A program made the position numbers and the translations under genes. Shown here one piece after another: positions 1 through 5,923 of a stretch of 54,611 nucleotides of DNA. The DNA comes from an uncultured Ruthenibacterium sp. (GTDB lineage: Bacteria; Bacillota; Clostridia; Oscillospirales; Ruminococcaceae). The notes below the pieces were generated by a model. It did not search any database and was not told the origin of the DNA. It was given only the letters and a program-made list of their open reading frames with translations. The DNA is taken from assembly GCA_910587145.1 (NCBI GenBank), contig CAJUMH010000022.1:1-54611 (forward strand), written 5' to 3'. Position 1 is the first letter of the stretch. Every line of letters starts with the position of its first letter.

Positions 1-155
1 CTGCCGCAGGCAGTACCACCGCCCGCTTGCGGGTGGTGAGTAAGTGCGCTCTTCGCAGAGGGCTGGCAAAGAGAATGGAGCGCCCAAGCCATCCCCGGAC
101 GCTCCCGCTCGGTTTTCTCCTGCTGGTCGATCACCGCCTTTTCAGCCTCTGTCAT
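1..155 (-). CDS. Partial unrecognised reading frame at left edge
   Basis: An open frame begins with ATG at 155-153 on the minus strand and stays open to the window edge (51 codons). Its N-terminus reads MTEAEKAVIDQQEKTERERP, a charged, probably helical start, followed by a less protein-like stretch. I do not recognise a family and see no good ribosome binding site upstream. A 10-bp hairpin (17-26/29-38, one G-T pair) lies inside it. It could be the start of a gene outside the window, a mobile-element remnant, or chance. Confidence 0.2.
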   Translation of the reverse strand, partial: MTEAEKAVIDQQEKTERERPGMAWALHSLCQPSAKSALTHHPQAGGGTACG

Positions 156-181
156 TCTGCCACAAATGAACCGCCAGCCAA

Positions 182-216
182 TGTGTATTTGGGTGGTGAA
201 ACCACCCAAATACACA
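182..216. repeat. Perfect 16-bp inverted repeat with 3-nt loop
   Basis: TGTGTATTTGGGTGGT (182-197) is followed by GAA and then its exact reverse complement (201-216). Neither side has a T-tract, so it is not a normal intrinsic terminator. It lies between the left-edge frame and the Gx protein gene and could be a mobile-element end, an operator or a processing hairpin. Confidence 0.75.
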
Positions 217-249
217 ATACATCTCAATACGGATTTGGGATTTTCAGCG

Positions 250-810
250 ATGCTTTATCAAAAAGGGGAGGGGAACGCTCTGCAAAAAGGAAAGACAAAA
301 GCAATTGCCGTTCAGGGCGTACTGTTTGCTCTGATGTCGGCGCTTTCTTTTGCGGAAGGCTTCCTCACACCCTGGCTGGGACTGCCTCCGGGCGTAAAGA
401 TCGGCCTTGCCAACACCGTGGTGATGTATGCGCTGCTTTGCCTTGGAAAGGGCAGCGCGTTTACCTTAACCGTGCTAAAAAGTATGTTTGTTTTTTTAAC
501 ACGCGGAGCGATGGCGGGTGCGCTGAGCCTGGGCGGGGGATTGCTTGCCGTTCTGGCCATGTCGCTGCTTTATGGCCCGAAGCGGAAGGTTTCTTTGTTT
601 ATGCTCTCAGCGGTAAGCGCGATCTTACACAATCTGGGACAGCTTATGGTTTTGGGCTTTCTGATGCGGTCTGTTTATACACTTTACTATCTGCCCATAT
701 TACTGGTATCCGGGCTTATAATGGGTTCGCTGACAGCTTGCTGCCTGAAAGCGGCTGCGCCGGCATTAAAAAGATTGGGCTATTGGGATCCGGTCGATCC
801 GCATAAATAA
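250..810 (+). CDS. Gx transporter family / heptaprenyl diphosphate synthase component I-type membrane protein
   Basis: This is a 186-residue, very hydrophobic protein with about five membrane segments. The motif LPPGVKIGLANTVVMYALL after the first segment is typical of the Gx transporter family (Pfam Hpre_diP_synt_I), which resembles S-components of ECF vitamin transporters. The substrate is unknown, and the old name linking it to prenyl diphosphate synthase rests on weak evidence. The start is uncertain: ATG at 250 has no clear ribosome binding site, whereas a purine-rich GGGGAGGGG (265-273) sits 6 nt before an in-frame CTG at 280. The usual partner genes of this family (FMN transferase, NusG-domain-II protein) are not in the window on its right side. 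It ends 106 bp before the rubrerythrin gene, which has its own promoter. Confidence 0.8.
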   Translation: MLYQKGEGNALQKGKTKAIAVQGVLFALMSALSFAEGFLTPWLGLPPGVKIGLANTVVMYALLCLGKGSAFTLTVLKSMFVFLTRGAMAGALSLGGGLLAVLAMSLLYGPKRKVSLFMLSAVSAILHNLGQLMVLGFLMRSVYTLYYLPILLVSGLIMGSLTACCLKAAAPALKRLGYWDPVDPHK

Positions 811-830
811 TATTATATATCAATAAGCAC

Positions 831-859
831 TTGACATTGTTTAGAAAAAATGATATAGT
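831..859 (+). promoter_or_regulatory. Sigma-A promoter of the rubrerythrin-rubredoxin operon
   Basis: A consensus -35 box TTGACA (831-836) and a -10 box TATAGT (854-859) are separated by exactly 17 bp. The rubrerythrin start lies 57 nt downstream of the -10 box. Confidence 0.85.
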
Positions 860-915
860 AAAAGTAGGCAAAAATTGCCAGATAGAACCAAAGAAATAAT
901 GGGAGGAAATGAATA

Positions 916-1458
916 ATGGCTAAATTTGTTTGCACCGTTTGTGGTTATGTTCACGAGGGAGATACGGCTCCGGAGTTTTGCCCGCAGTGTAAGGCGCCCG
1001 CATCCAAATTCACCGAACAGAAGGGCGAGATGGCATGGGCCGCAGAGCACGTTGTGGGCGTTGCACAGGGCGTAGATCCCGAGATCGTAGAAGGCCTGCG
1101 CCAGAATTTTAACGGCGAGTGCAGTGAGGTTGGCATGTATCTTGCCATGGCTCGCGTTGCGCACCGTGAGGGCTATCCCGAGATCGGTCTGTATTGGGAA
1201 AAGGCGGCCTATGAAGAAGCCGAGCATGCCGCAAAATTTGCCGAGATGCTGGGTGAGGTTGTTACAGGCAGCACAAAGAAAAATCTGGAAATGCGCGTAG
1301 AGGCCGAAAACGGCGCCACTGCCGGCAAAACTGCTCTTGCCAAAAAGGCCAAGGAGCTGGGCCTGGATGCCATCCACGATACCGTGCACGAAATGGCGCG
1401 CGACGAGGCCCGCCACGGCAAGGCATTCCAAGGCCTGCTGGAGCGTTATTTTGGCTAA
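916..1458 (+). CDS. rbr: Reverse rubrerythrin (NADH peroxidase type)
   Basis: A 180-residue non-haem iron protein that reduces hydrogen peroxide in the cytoplasm of anaerobes. The rubredoxin-like domain is at the N-terminus (Cys6, Cys9, Cys22, Cys25) and the ferritin-like di-iron domain follows (about 55-180). This is the reverse of the classical rubrerythrin order and matches the clostridial revRbr/NADH peroxidase group. Di-iron ligands are visible in YEEAEHAAKFAEML and in ARDEARHGKAF near the C-terminus. The ribosome binding site GGAGG is 9 nt before the ATG. A rubredoxin gene, its likely electron donor, follows after 44 bp in the same transcript. Confidence 0.95.
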   Translation: MAKFVCTVCGYVHEGDTAPEFCPQCKAPASKFTEQKGEMAWAAEHVVGVAQGVDPEIVEGLRQNFNGECSEVGMYLAMARVAHREGYPEIGLYWEKAAYEEAEHAAKFAEMLGEVVTGSTKKNLEMRVEAENGATAGKTALAKKAKELGLDAIHDTVHEMARDEARHGKAFQGLLERYFG

Positions 1459-1502
1459 AAACAAATGTCTCCGTACATATTGAAGGGAAGGAGGCGTTTC
1501 GG

Positions 1503-1658
1503 ATGGACAAGTATGTCTGCCCCTGCGGCTATGTTTACGATCCTGCTGTGGGCGACCCCGAGAACGGTGTCGCTCCCGGCACGGCATGGGAAGATGTTCC
1601 GGAAGATTGGGTTTGCCCGGTTTGCGCTCTGGGTAAGGACGCATTTGAAAAGGAATAA
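1503..1658 (+). CDS. Rubredoxin with shortened first cysteine knuckle
   Basis: A 51-residue rubredoxin, an FeS4 electron carrier that probably feeds the adjacent rubrerythrin. The core (Tyr, GDPENG, GTAWEDVPEDWVCPVC) matches the family closely. The second metal knuckle is normal (CPVC near residues 38-41), but the first reads V-C-P-C-G-Y: one residue separates the cysteines instead of two. The codons are TGC CCC TGC, so this is not a frame error. The ribosome binding site AAGGAGG is 8 nt before ATG. A strong terminator follows. Confidence 0.93.
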   Translation: MDKYVCPCGYVYDPAVGDPENGVAPGTAWEDVPEDWVCPVCALGKDAFEKE

Positions 1659-1675
1659 CTTTTTCCGAAAAAGTG

Positions 1676-1713
1676 GGATCTGCTGTCCGGTTTGCGGCGG
1701 CAGATCCTTTTTC
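1676..1713 (+). terminator. Intrinsic terminator after rubredoxin
   Basis: The stem GGATCTGC (1676-1683) pairs with GCAGATCC (1700-1707) and is followed directly by TTTTTC. It begins 17 nt after the rubredoxin stop codon. Confidence 0.85.
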
Positions 1714-2242
1714 TTGTATCACGATTTTATGCATCCCGATTTTGCTTGTATCCCGAAAAAAGATATGGTATCATAGACAAAACGGCAAAAGCAAACAGGA
1801 TATATCAAACTGCGGCGGCTGCGCCATATGGTTTGGATCCATGTTATGAACAAAGGAAGAGCTTTTCAAAAGTAATCCGGCAGCCAGGGACAGCGTACAA
1901 AGACAGCTGCAAAAAAGATATGCAATTTCGCTAAATATAAATTTAGCGAAATGCAGGGGAACCTTGAAGCCTTTAAAGCTTTCTCCAAAGCTGCCTCTAA
2001 AGCTTCCTCATAAATCATAAAGCGGCTGCACCATACCGTATTTGTTTGGATCATGTCTTGCGCACGCAATGGTCTTCTTCGCACTTTCCGGATGTCAAAT
2101 GGAACAGCGTGAAATTCAGATCGCTTTTTCTTACTGGATATGATGCAATCAGATGCAATCCATGGCCGGTGGAACCGAACCGAAGCTTTTGCTGCTCTGT
2201 ATGCCGCTTTTGCCTGAGGATTCATCATGAGGATCTGTGAAT
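1714..2242 (+). other. Long gene-free stretch upstream of the recombinase
   Basis: About 530 bp without a convincing gene. The several short open frames here match no family I know and lack ribosome binding sites. Two structures are visible: a promoter at 1746-1774 and an 11-bp perfect inverted repeat at 1926-1951 (TTTCGCTAAAT, loop ATAA). If that promoter serves the recombinase gene, the transcript has a leader of about 460 nt. Confidence 0.5.
1746..1774 (+). promoter_or_regulatory. Candidate sigma-A promoter
   Basis: TTGTAT (1746-1751) and TATCAT (1769-1774) are separated by 17 bp. It would drive the region leading to the recombinase gene at 2243. Confidence 0.5.
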
Positions 2243-3328
2243 ATGAGTACTTACATTGATTCGCGTCATCCCAACCAGCATGGCGATTATCAGGATTGTC
2301 CTTCCTATGTGGTTCGCTATTTGCAGGATAGCGAAACGATCCGTGGGCTTTCTCCGCGCACCGTCAACGGATATTATATCGATCTGCGCACATTTTTTCG
2401 GTTCCTCATGCGTTCACGCGGATTGGTTCCGGAGGATACGCCTGTGGAAGAAATTGACATTCGCGGGATCGACCTTGCCATGATCCAAAGCGTTACCACC
2501 AGCGAGATCTATGAGTTTATGTATTATATTACCCGCGAGCGCGATAATTCTGCGGCTGCGCGCGCACGCAAACTGTCCAGTGTGAAGGGCTTTTATAAAT
2601 TTTTAACAAACAAAATGAAGCTTTTGGAGAAAAACCCTGCGGATGACGTCGGTACGCCCGCGCAAAAAAAGCGTTTGCCCAAATACCTTTCGCTGAATGA
2701 GAGCATCGAGCTGCTGAAAAACATTCGATCCGATTTTTACGAGCGGGATTACTGCATCATCACGCTGTTTTTAAACTGCGGAATGCGCCTGAGCGAGCTG
2801 GTAAATATCAATATCACCGATATCCATGAGGACGGTACGATCCGCATTGTGGGCAAGGGTGATAAGGAGCGCCTTGTATATTTGAACGACGCCTGTATTT
2901 CTGCATTGCGGCGCCTGTGTGAGGCGCGGGCAAAGCTGCCAAATCTGCAAGACCAAAAGGCGCTGTTCGTCTCCGGAAAAACCGGAAAGCGTTTATCGGC
3001 ACGCCGCGTACAGCAAATCGTCGACAGCTGCCTCAAAACGGCGGGGCTGTCCGGCAAAGGCTATTCCACACATAAACTGCGGCATACGGCGGCCACCATG
3101 ATGTATCAGGAAGGCCATGTGGACATGCTTGCACTGAAAGAGATTTTGGGACACGCGCATGTTTCCACCACAGAGATCTATACGCATCTGGGTACCGAGC
3201 AGCTGCGCCAGGCCGCAGATGCTTCCCCTTTTGCAAAGCTTGATTTTGAAAAAAAGAATTTGACCGCGCGTAAACCCGGAAAAACAGCGCGGGCCAAGCA
3301 TCAAGAGAAAGCGCCGGAGGAGGAGTGA
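2243..3328 (+). CDS. Tyrosine recombinase of the XerC/XerD family
   Basis: A 361-residue site-specific recombinase; family members resolve chromosome dimers or move elements by DNA strand exchange. The N-terminal SAM-like core-binding domain spans about 18-125 and the catalytic domain about 145-330. The catalytic set is complete: Arg182 in NCGMRLSEL, the GKGDKER loop, His277 and Arg280 in HKLRH, His304 in LGHAHVST, and nucleophile Tyr313 in EIYTH. It is longer than a usual Xer protein (about 300 residues), with an N-terminal extension and a basic 30-residue tail. ATG at 2243 is preferred over GTG at 2237 because GAGGA lies 9 nt from the ATG but only 3 nt from the GTG. No partner genes of a phage or integrative element are adjacent, so a housekeeping role is more likely. 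Confidence 0.9.
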   Translation: MSTYIDSRHPNQHGDYQDCPSYVVRYLQDSETIRGLSPRTVNGYYIDLRTFFRFLMRSRGLVPEDTPVEEIDIRGIDLAMIQSVTTSEIYEFMYYITRERDNSAAARARKLSSVKGFYKFLTNKMKLLEKNPADDVGTPAQKKRLPKYLSLNESIELLKNIRSDFYERDYCIITLFLNCGMRLSELVNINITDIHEDGTIRIVGKGDKERLVYLNDACISALRRLCEARAKLPNLQDQKALFVSGKTGKRLSARRVQQIVDSCLKTAGLSGKGYSTHKLRHTAATMMYQEGHVDMLALKEILGHAHVSTTEIYTHLGTEQLRQAADASPFAKLDFEKKNLTARKPGKTARAKHQEKAPEEE

Positions 3329-3346
3329 TCTCCCCTCCCCTTTTTA
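3316..3346 (+). terminator. Terminator overlapping the recombinase stop codon
   Basis: GGAGG-A-GGAG (3316-3325) pairs with CTCCCCTCC (3330-3338), with one bulged A and loop TGAT, followed by CC and TTTTT. The loop contains the TGA stop codon. Confidence 0.65.
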
Positions 3347-3449
3347 TTTTACAACGCAGTGCGTTTTTTGCAGCGCGGCGAGCTCTTTTTTACAACGCAG
3401 CAACGCTCTTTTTTACCGTGCAGTAAAGCTTTTTTACAGCGCGGTAAGG
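3344..3449 (-). repeat. Five degenerate tandem repeats at the spoIIM 3' end
   Basis: On the plus strand, five units of 20-23 bp each begin with a T-tract followed by RCARCGCRG-like sequence (starts near 3344, 3364, 3386, 3409 and 3430). The last unit contains the spoIIM stop codon and its final codons, and the other four lie just beyond the stop. On the minus strand each unit has the form (CTGCG/CGCTG)-TAAAAAAG. Confidence 0.75.
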
Positions 3450-4096
3450 TTCAGCAGCACCGGTGCAAAAACCGCCGCGAGCAGGCCCTCTATTACAGAG
3501 GACAGCAGAAGGCCCGTTGAAGAAAAAACAAAACAGCGCAAACAGCGGCCGACCTTTGGCCCGACAGGGGTGGATGTTTTTGATAAAAAAATGGACCGAA
3601 ACAGGCCGACCGAGGTGTTAAGCGCGGCCGCAACAAAGAAAAGCAAGCATGCCGCCTGCAATACCTCTGGGATCCATAACAAAATCATATTTGCAATTAG
3701 CCCGCGTGAGCCCATTCCGGTGTATAAAAACGCGGAAATACAGCCGATGGCGATGCCGCGCAGAAACGGAATACACAGCAGTACCGGCGCCCCAATGCTC
3801 GAAAGGCAGAAAAACAATGTAAGGGTCTGCAGCATCATGGCGGAGAAAAACGAACCGAACATCACTGAAACAAAACCGCCGCCATGCTCTCCGACAAGAT
3901 ATTGCTGTACAAAATAAGAGAGATATCGATTGGATTTTGCCAGATAGGGAAAGAAGCTGCCAAAAGCCACGCCGGCCAGCAAAAGGCATGACAGCCCCAC
4001 CATTTTTTGTCCAAAATCGGTTTGATGTGCTTTTTTTGGATGCTCCGATCTTGTTTTGCGTAAAGCCGGCGGCCGCAGTTTTCGGAATTCCCGCAT
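3434..4096 (-). CDS. spoIIM: Stage II sporulation protein M family (SpoIIM)
   Basis: A membrane protein of about 220 residues with five predicted membrane segments. In Bacillus, SpoIIM works with SpoIID and SpoIIP in septal peptidoglycan remodelling and engulfment. Family-like features are the FLRGIAIGCISAFLYTGMG segment and the following ILLWIPEVLQAACLLFFVAAA helix, matching the DUF95/SpoIIM fold. The start is uncertain: GTG at 4108 is too close to AAGGA, so ATG at 4096 is preferred, though its spacing is long (13 nt). It is last in a minus-strand run with yajC and a TIGR04086 protein. Degenerate repeats lie on both sides of it. Confidence 0.8.
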   Translation of the reverse strand: MREFRKLRPPALRKTRSEHPKKAHQTDFGQKMVGLSCLLLAGVAFGSFFPYLAKSNRYLSYFVQQYLVGEHGGGFVSVMFGSFFSAMMLQTLTLFFCLSSIGAPVLLCIPFLRGIAIGCISAFLYTGMGSRGLIANMILLWIPEVLQAACLLFFVAAALNTSVGLFRSIFLSKTSTPVGPKVGRCLRCFVFSSTGLLLSSVIEGLLAAVFAPVLLNLTAL

Positions 4097-4162
4097 TTCA
4101 AACGACACTTCCTTTTTACAAATTTACAAAGCATTTACAACGCCTGTGCCCCTTTACGGGCA

Positions 4163-4242
4163 GTTTGACACGAGAACAAAGCTTTGAAACGGAAACAAGG
4201 CTTTGGCACGGAAAGCAGAGCCTTGGCACGAAAGCAAAGCCC
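4163..4242 (-). repeat. Four degenerate ~20-bp tandem repeats after the TIGR04086 gene
   Basis: Plus-strand units start at about 4163, 4183, 4202 and 4223, with consensus close to TTTGRCACGRAAACAAAGC (19-21 bp). They begin 6 nt beyond the TIGR04086 stop codon. Each unit carries both CAAAGC-like and TTTG-like ends, so adjacent units can pair. A further run of three TTGTAAA words precedes spoIIM at about 4115-4137. Confidence 0.75.
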
Positions 4243-4248
4243 GCTTTT

Positions 4249-4686
4249 TTACCGAACTCGACGGCGACGGTCTTGCAGTACGATCCCAAACAGGCCGCCA
4301 ACCGCACCGGAGCAAAGCAACGCCGCCCCTTTGATGGCCGATAAAGCGGAAAACTCGGTTTGCCCCCGGGTAAGCGCAGCGATCCACAAAATTGCATAGA
4401 AGACGGTTCCGATCAAAAGGCCGCAAAGCAGCCCCTTTTTTTGATGCAAAGCAGCCAAAATAAGCCCTGCAAAAAGCACGGCAATCGAAAGAGCCACCGT
4501 CGCGATCGGTGATAAAAGCTGCGGCGCAATGTCCACCTTGCAGCGAAGCGCGGCCAACCCGCTGAATAAAAGCGCCGCAGCCGCAAATCCGCCGATCATG
4601 CTCGCACCCGCCTGCATCGCAAGATGTACCGCTGCACCGCGCTGTGCATGCTGTGCATGCGGTGTGCTTCGTTTTTGCTTTTGCAT
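4249..4686 (-). CDS. TIGR04086 family membrane protein (DUF3792/YrzE type)
   Basis: A protein of about 145 residues with four predicted membrane helices (for example IGGFAAAALLFSGLAAL and GAALLCSGAVGGLFGIVL), ending in an arginine-rich tail. The pattern fits the TIGR04086/DUF3792 family, small four-helix proteins of unknown function often found beside yajC in Clostridia, as here. The start at 4686 (MQKQKRST) has a GGGGGTG ribosome binding site 8 nt upstream. It lies between yajC and spoIIM on the same strand. The function is unknown; the neighbourhood suggests an envelope role. Confidence 0.75.
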   Translation of the reverse strand: MQKQKRSTPHAQHAQRGAAVHLAMQAGASMIGGFAAAALLFSGLAALRCKVDIAPQLLSPIATVALSIAVLFAGLILAALHQKKGLLCGLLIGTVFYAILWIAALTRGQTEFSALSAIKGAALLCSGAVGGLFGIVLQDRRRRVR

Positions 4687-4825
4687 ACAATAAACACCCC
4701 CATGTCCTCTACCCAAAAGTATGCATGGAGGTGTCTGTTTCATTCCTGATCGTGCCCATTCCGCGTTGTTTTGTGGTGCGGAAAATACACGGCCGGGATG
4801 TTTTTAATTTATTGGAAGCTTTCGG

Positions 4826-5140
4826 TTATTTAGCGCTTCCGGAATCCGTAGTGGTATCCAGAGTCAGCTTTTCAACTTCCTGAATGGCCCAACGCTTGAA
4901 ACGCATTTTTACGCGGTCGTTGCCGGTTTCCAGCACAAAGGTATCCTCTTTGATGCTGACAACGTGTCCGACAATTCCGCCAATCGTTGTGATGCCGTCG
5001 CCAATTTCAATGGAGTTGCGCATATTGGCTGTTTCTTTTTCCTTCTTGCGCTGCGGGCGGATCATCATAAAGTACACAGCAAGGAGCATGATTACCAAGG
5101 GCAAAAATGTAAAAAGAATACTTCCGGTTTCCGGATTCAT
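4826..5140 (-). CDS. yajC: Preprotein translocase subunit YajC
   Basis: A 104-residue protein with one N-terminal membrane helix (FTFLPLVIMLLAVYFMMIRP), then the conserved RPQRKKEKE and the motif GDGITTIGGIVGHVVSI. YajC associates with SecDF at the Sec translocon in the plasma membrane. No secD or secF gene is visible, although they are common neighbours. The start at 5140 has AAGAAGG 7 nt upstream, and a longer frame upstream lies in the promoter. It is the first gene of the yajC-TIGR04086-spoIIM run. Confidence 0.93.
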   Translation of the reverse strand: MNPETGSILFTFLPLVIMLLAVYFMMIRPQRKKEKETANMRNSIEIGDGITTIGGIVGHVVSIKEDTFVLETGNDRVKMRFKRWAIQEVEKLTLDTTTDSGSAK

Positions 5141-5177
5141 AGAATAACCTTCTTCCTCATATTTAGCATTATCATAT

Positions 5178-5206
5178 AGTATACCGAAAATCCAAGGCAC
5201 TTGCAA
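5178..5206 (-). promoter_or_regulatory. Sigma-A promoter of yajC
   Basis: On the minus strand TTGCAA (5206-5201) and TATACT (5183-5178) are separated by 17 bp, 37 nt before the yajC start. Confidence 0.75.
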
Positions 5207-5235
5207 GCCTTTTTCAGCGCTTTTCGATTTTTTTC

Positions 5236-5276
5236 AAAAGAAAACAGCCATGCCGCAAACAGAGTTGCGGCATGGC
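5236..5276 (-). terminator. Terminator after the CotF-like gene
   Basis: A perfect 12-bp stem GCCATGCCGCAA (5247-5258) / TTGCGGCATGGC (5265-5276). On the minus strand it is followed by TGTTTTCTTTT. Confidence 0.85.
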
Positions 5277-5312
5277 CGGGGCATATGCGGGGCGGTTTTT
5301 TCGAATTTGGGA

Positions 5313-5579
5313 TCAGAACGTACATTCTTTTTCTTCAAATTGTTTGCAGGCCTCGCAAACCTTCTGCTGCGGCGCGGGCTTGGGCTCATACCAGCCGCGT
5401 TTTTGCATTTCGGTAAACAGCTCAAACTGCATGTCATGCTCTTCGGAAAGGATCCCCATCAGCTTGTCCTTGCGCTGTTTTGTGGCGCATTCGCCCGCAT
5501 AGTGGTTGTAATCCTCGGTAATTGCTTTTTGCGTGTTCAATGCATCTGTCATTTTTGCCTGGTCGTCAAAACAATTCAT
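5313..5579 (-). CDS. CotF-like spore coat protein
   Basis: An 88-residue helical protein with the pattern of the CotF coat family: an N-terminal helix with MTDALNTQKAITEDYNHYAG, a second with LMGILSEEHDMQFELFTEMQ, and the RGWYEPKPAPQQKV element before a polar C-terminus. These proteins form part of the endospore coat or are small ferritin-like bundles. The C-terminus adds Cys residues (CEACKQF). ATG at 5579 has AAGGAGGG 7 nt upstream. It follows the 61-residue coat-type gene by 13 nt and ends at a strong terminator, so the two form an operon. Confidence 0.8.
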   Translation of the reverse strand: MNCFDDQAKMTDALNTQKAITEDYNHYAGECATKQRKDKLMGILSEEHDMQFELFTEMQKRGWYEPKPAPQQKVCEACKQFEEKECTF

Positions 5580-5592
5580 TGCGGTTCCCTCC

Positions 5593-5778
5593 TTACTGCA
5601 GTTCCTGCAGAATGGCATCATAATGCTTGGTATGGCGCTGCGCCATATCTTCGCACATTTCCTTCAGCGCCGGGTCTTCGCAGGTTTGCGCATAGCACTT
5701 ATACTTTCGGATGATGTTTTCCTCGTGCGTGAGCAACTCGGAAAAACCGGACAGTTCAACATTGGTGATCGTGTCCAT
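5593..5778 (-). CDS. Small ferritin-like/coat-associated helical protein
   Basis: A 61-residue protein predicted to form two helices, with ELSGFSELLTHEENIIRKYK and MAQRHTKHYDAILQELQ. It resembles short spore-coat-associated helical proteins encoded beside CotF-like genes in Clostridia. The HEE and ExxxxRHxxH spacing is ferritin-like, but metal binding cannot be claimed. A strong AAAGGAGG lies 9 nt before ATG at 5778, and 13 nt separate it from the CotF-like gene. A sigma-G-like promoter may lie at 5808-5836. Confidence 0.72.
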   Translation of the reverse strand: MDTITNVELSGFSELLTHEENIIRKYKCYAQTCEDPALKEMCEDMAQRHTKHYDAILQELQ

Positions 5779-5807
5779 CAAAAATGCCTCCTTTTCTTTG
5801 ATAAGAA

Positions 5808-5836
5808 TAGCATTTCCCCGTTTGACCGCGATATGC
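5808..5836 (-). promoter_or_regulatory. Candidate sigma-G-like promoter of the coat gene pair
   Basis: On the minus strand GCATA (5836-5832) is followed after 17 bp by AATGCTA (5814-5808). Compared with the sigma-G pattern GHATR-N17/18-CATWHTA, the -35 matches fully and the -10 matches 5 of 7. It lies 29 nt before the gene start and just beyond the groEL terminator. Confidence 0.35.
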
Positions 5837-5837
5837 A

Positions 5838-5877
5838 CAAAAAACACCCCGTGAAAAATCACGGGGTGAAGCTTTTT
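5838..5877. terminator. Bidirectional terminator between groEL and the coat genes
   Basis: A perfect 10-bp stem CACCCCGTGA (5845-5854) / TCACGGGGTG (5859-5868) with loop AAAA has a T-tract on either strand. It ends the groESL transcript, about 50 nt after the groEL stop codon. Confidence 0.9.
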
Positions 5878-5915
5878 TCGCTTTTTTCTCAGGCAAAAAC
5901 GGAGGCAAAAACGGA
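5871..5915 (-). repeat. Two exact tandem duplications after groEL
   Basis: GCTTTTTTC is repeated exactly at 5871-5879 and 5880-5888, and GGCAAAAACGGA exactly at 5892-5903 and 5904-5915. The second pair ends 8 nt from the groEL stop codon; the first overlaps the terminator T-tract. Confidence 0.85.
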
Positions 5916-5923
5916 GAGATCTC

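Noticed and set aside
27..806. 259-codon plus-strand frame overlapping the Gx protein gene
   Set aside because: Its translation is not protein-like in the overlapping part, while the other frame gives a clear membrane protein family.
1866..2228. 120-codon minus-strand frame upstream of the recombinase
   Set aside because: No ribosome binding site or family similarity, and the frame crosses the 1926-1951 palindrome; no reason to call it a gene.
2243..3328. Recombinase as part of an integrated phage or ICE
   Set aside because: No excisionase, relaxase, phage gene or attachment repeats are adjacent; neighbours are housekeeping genes.
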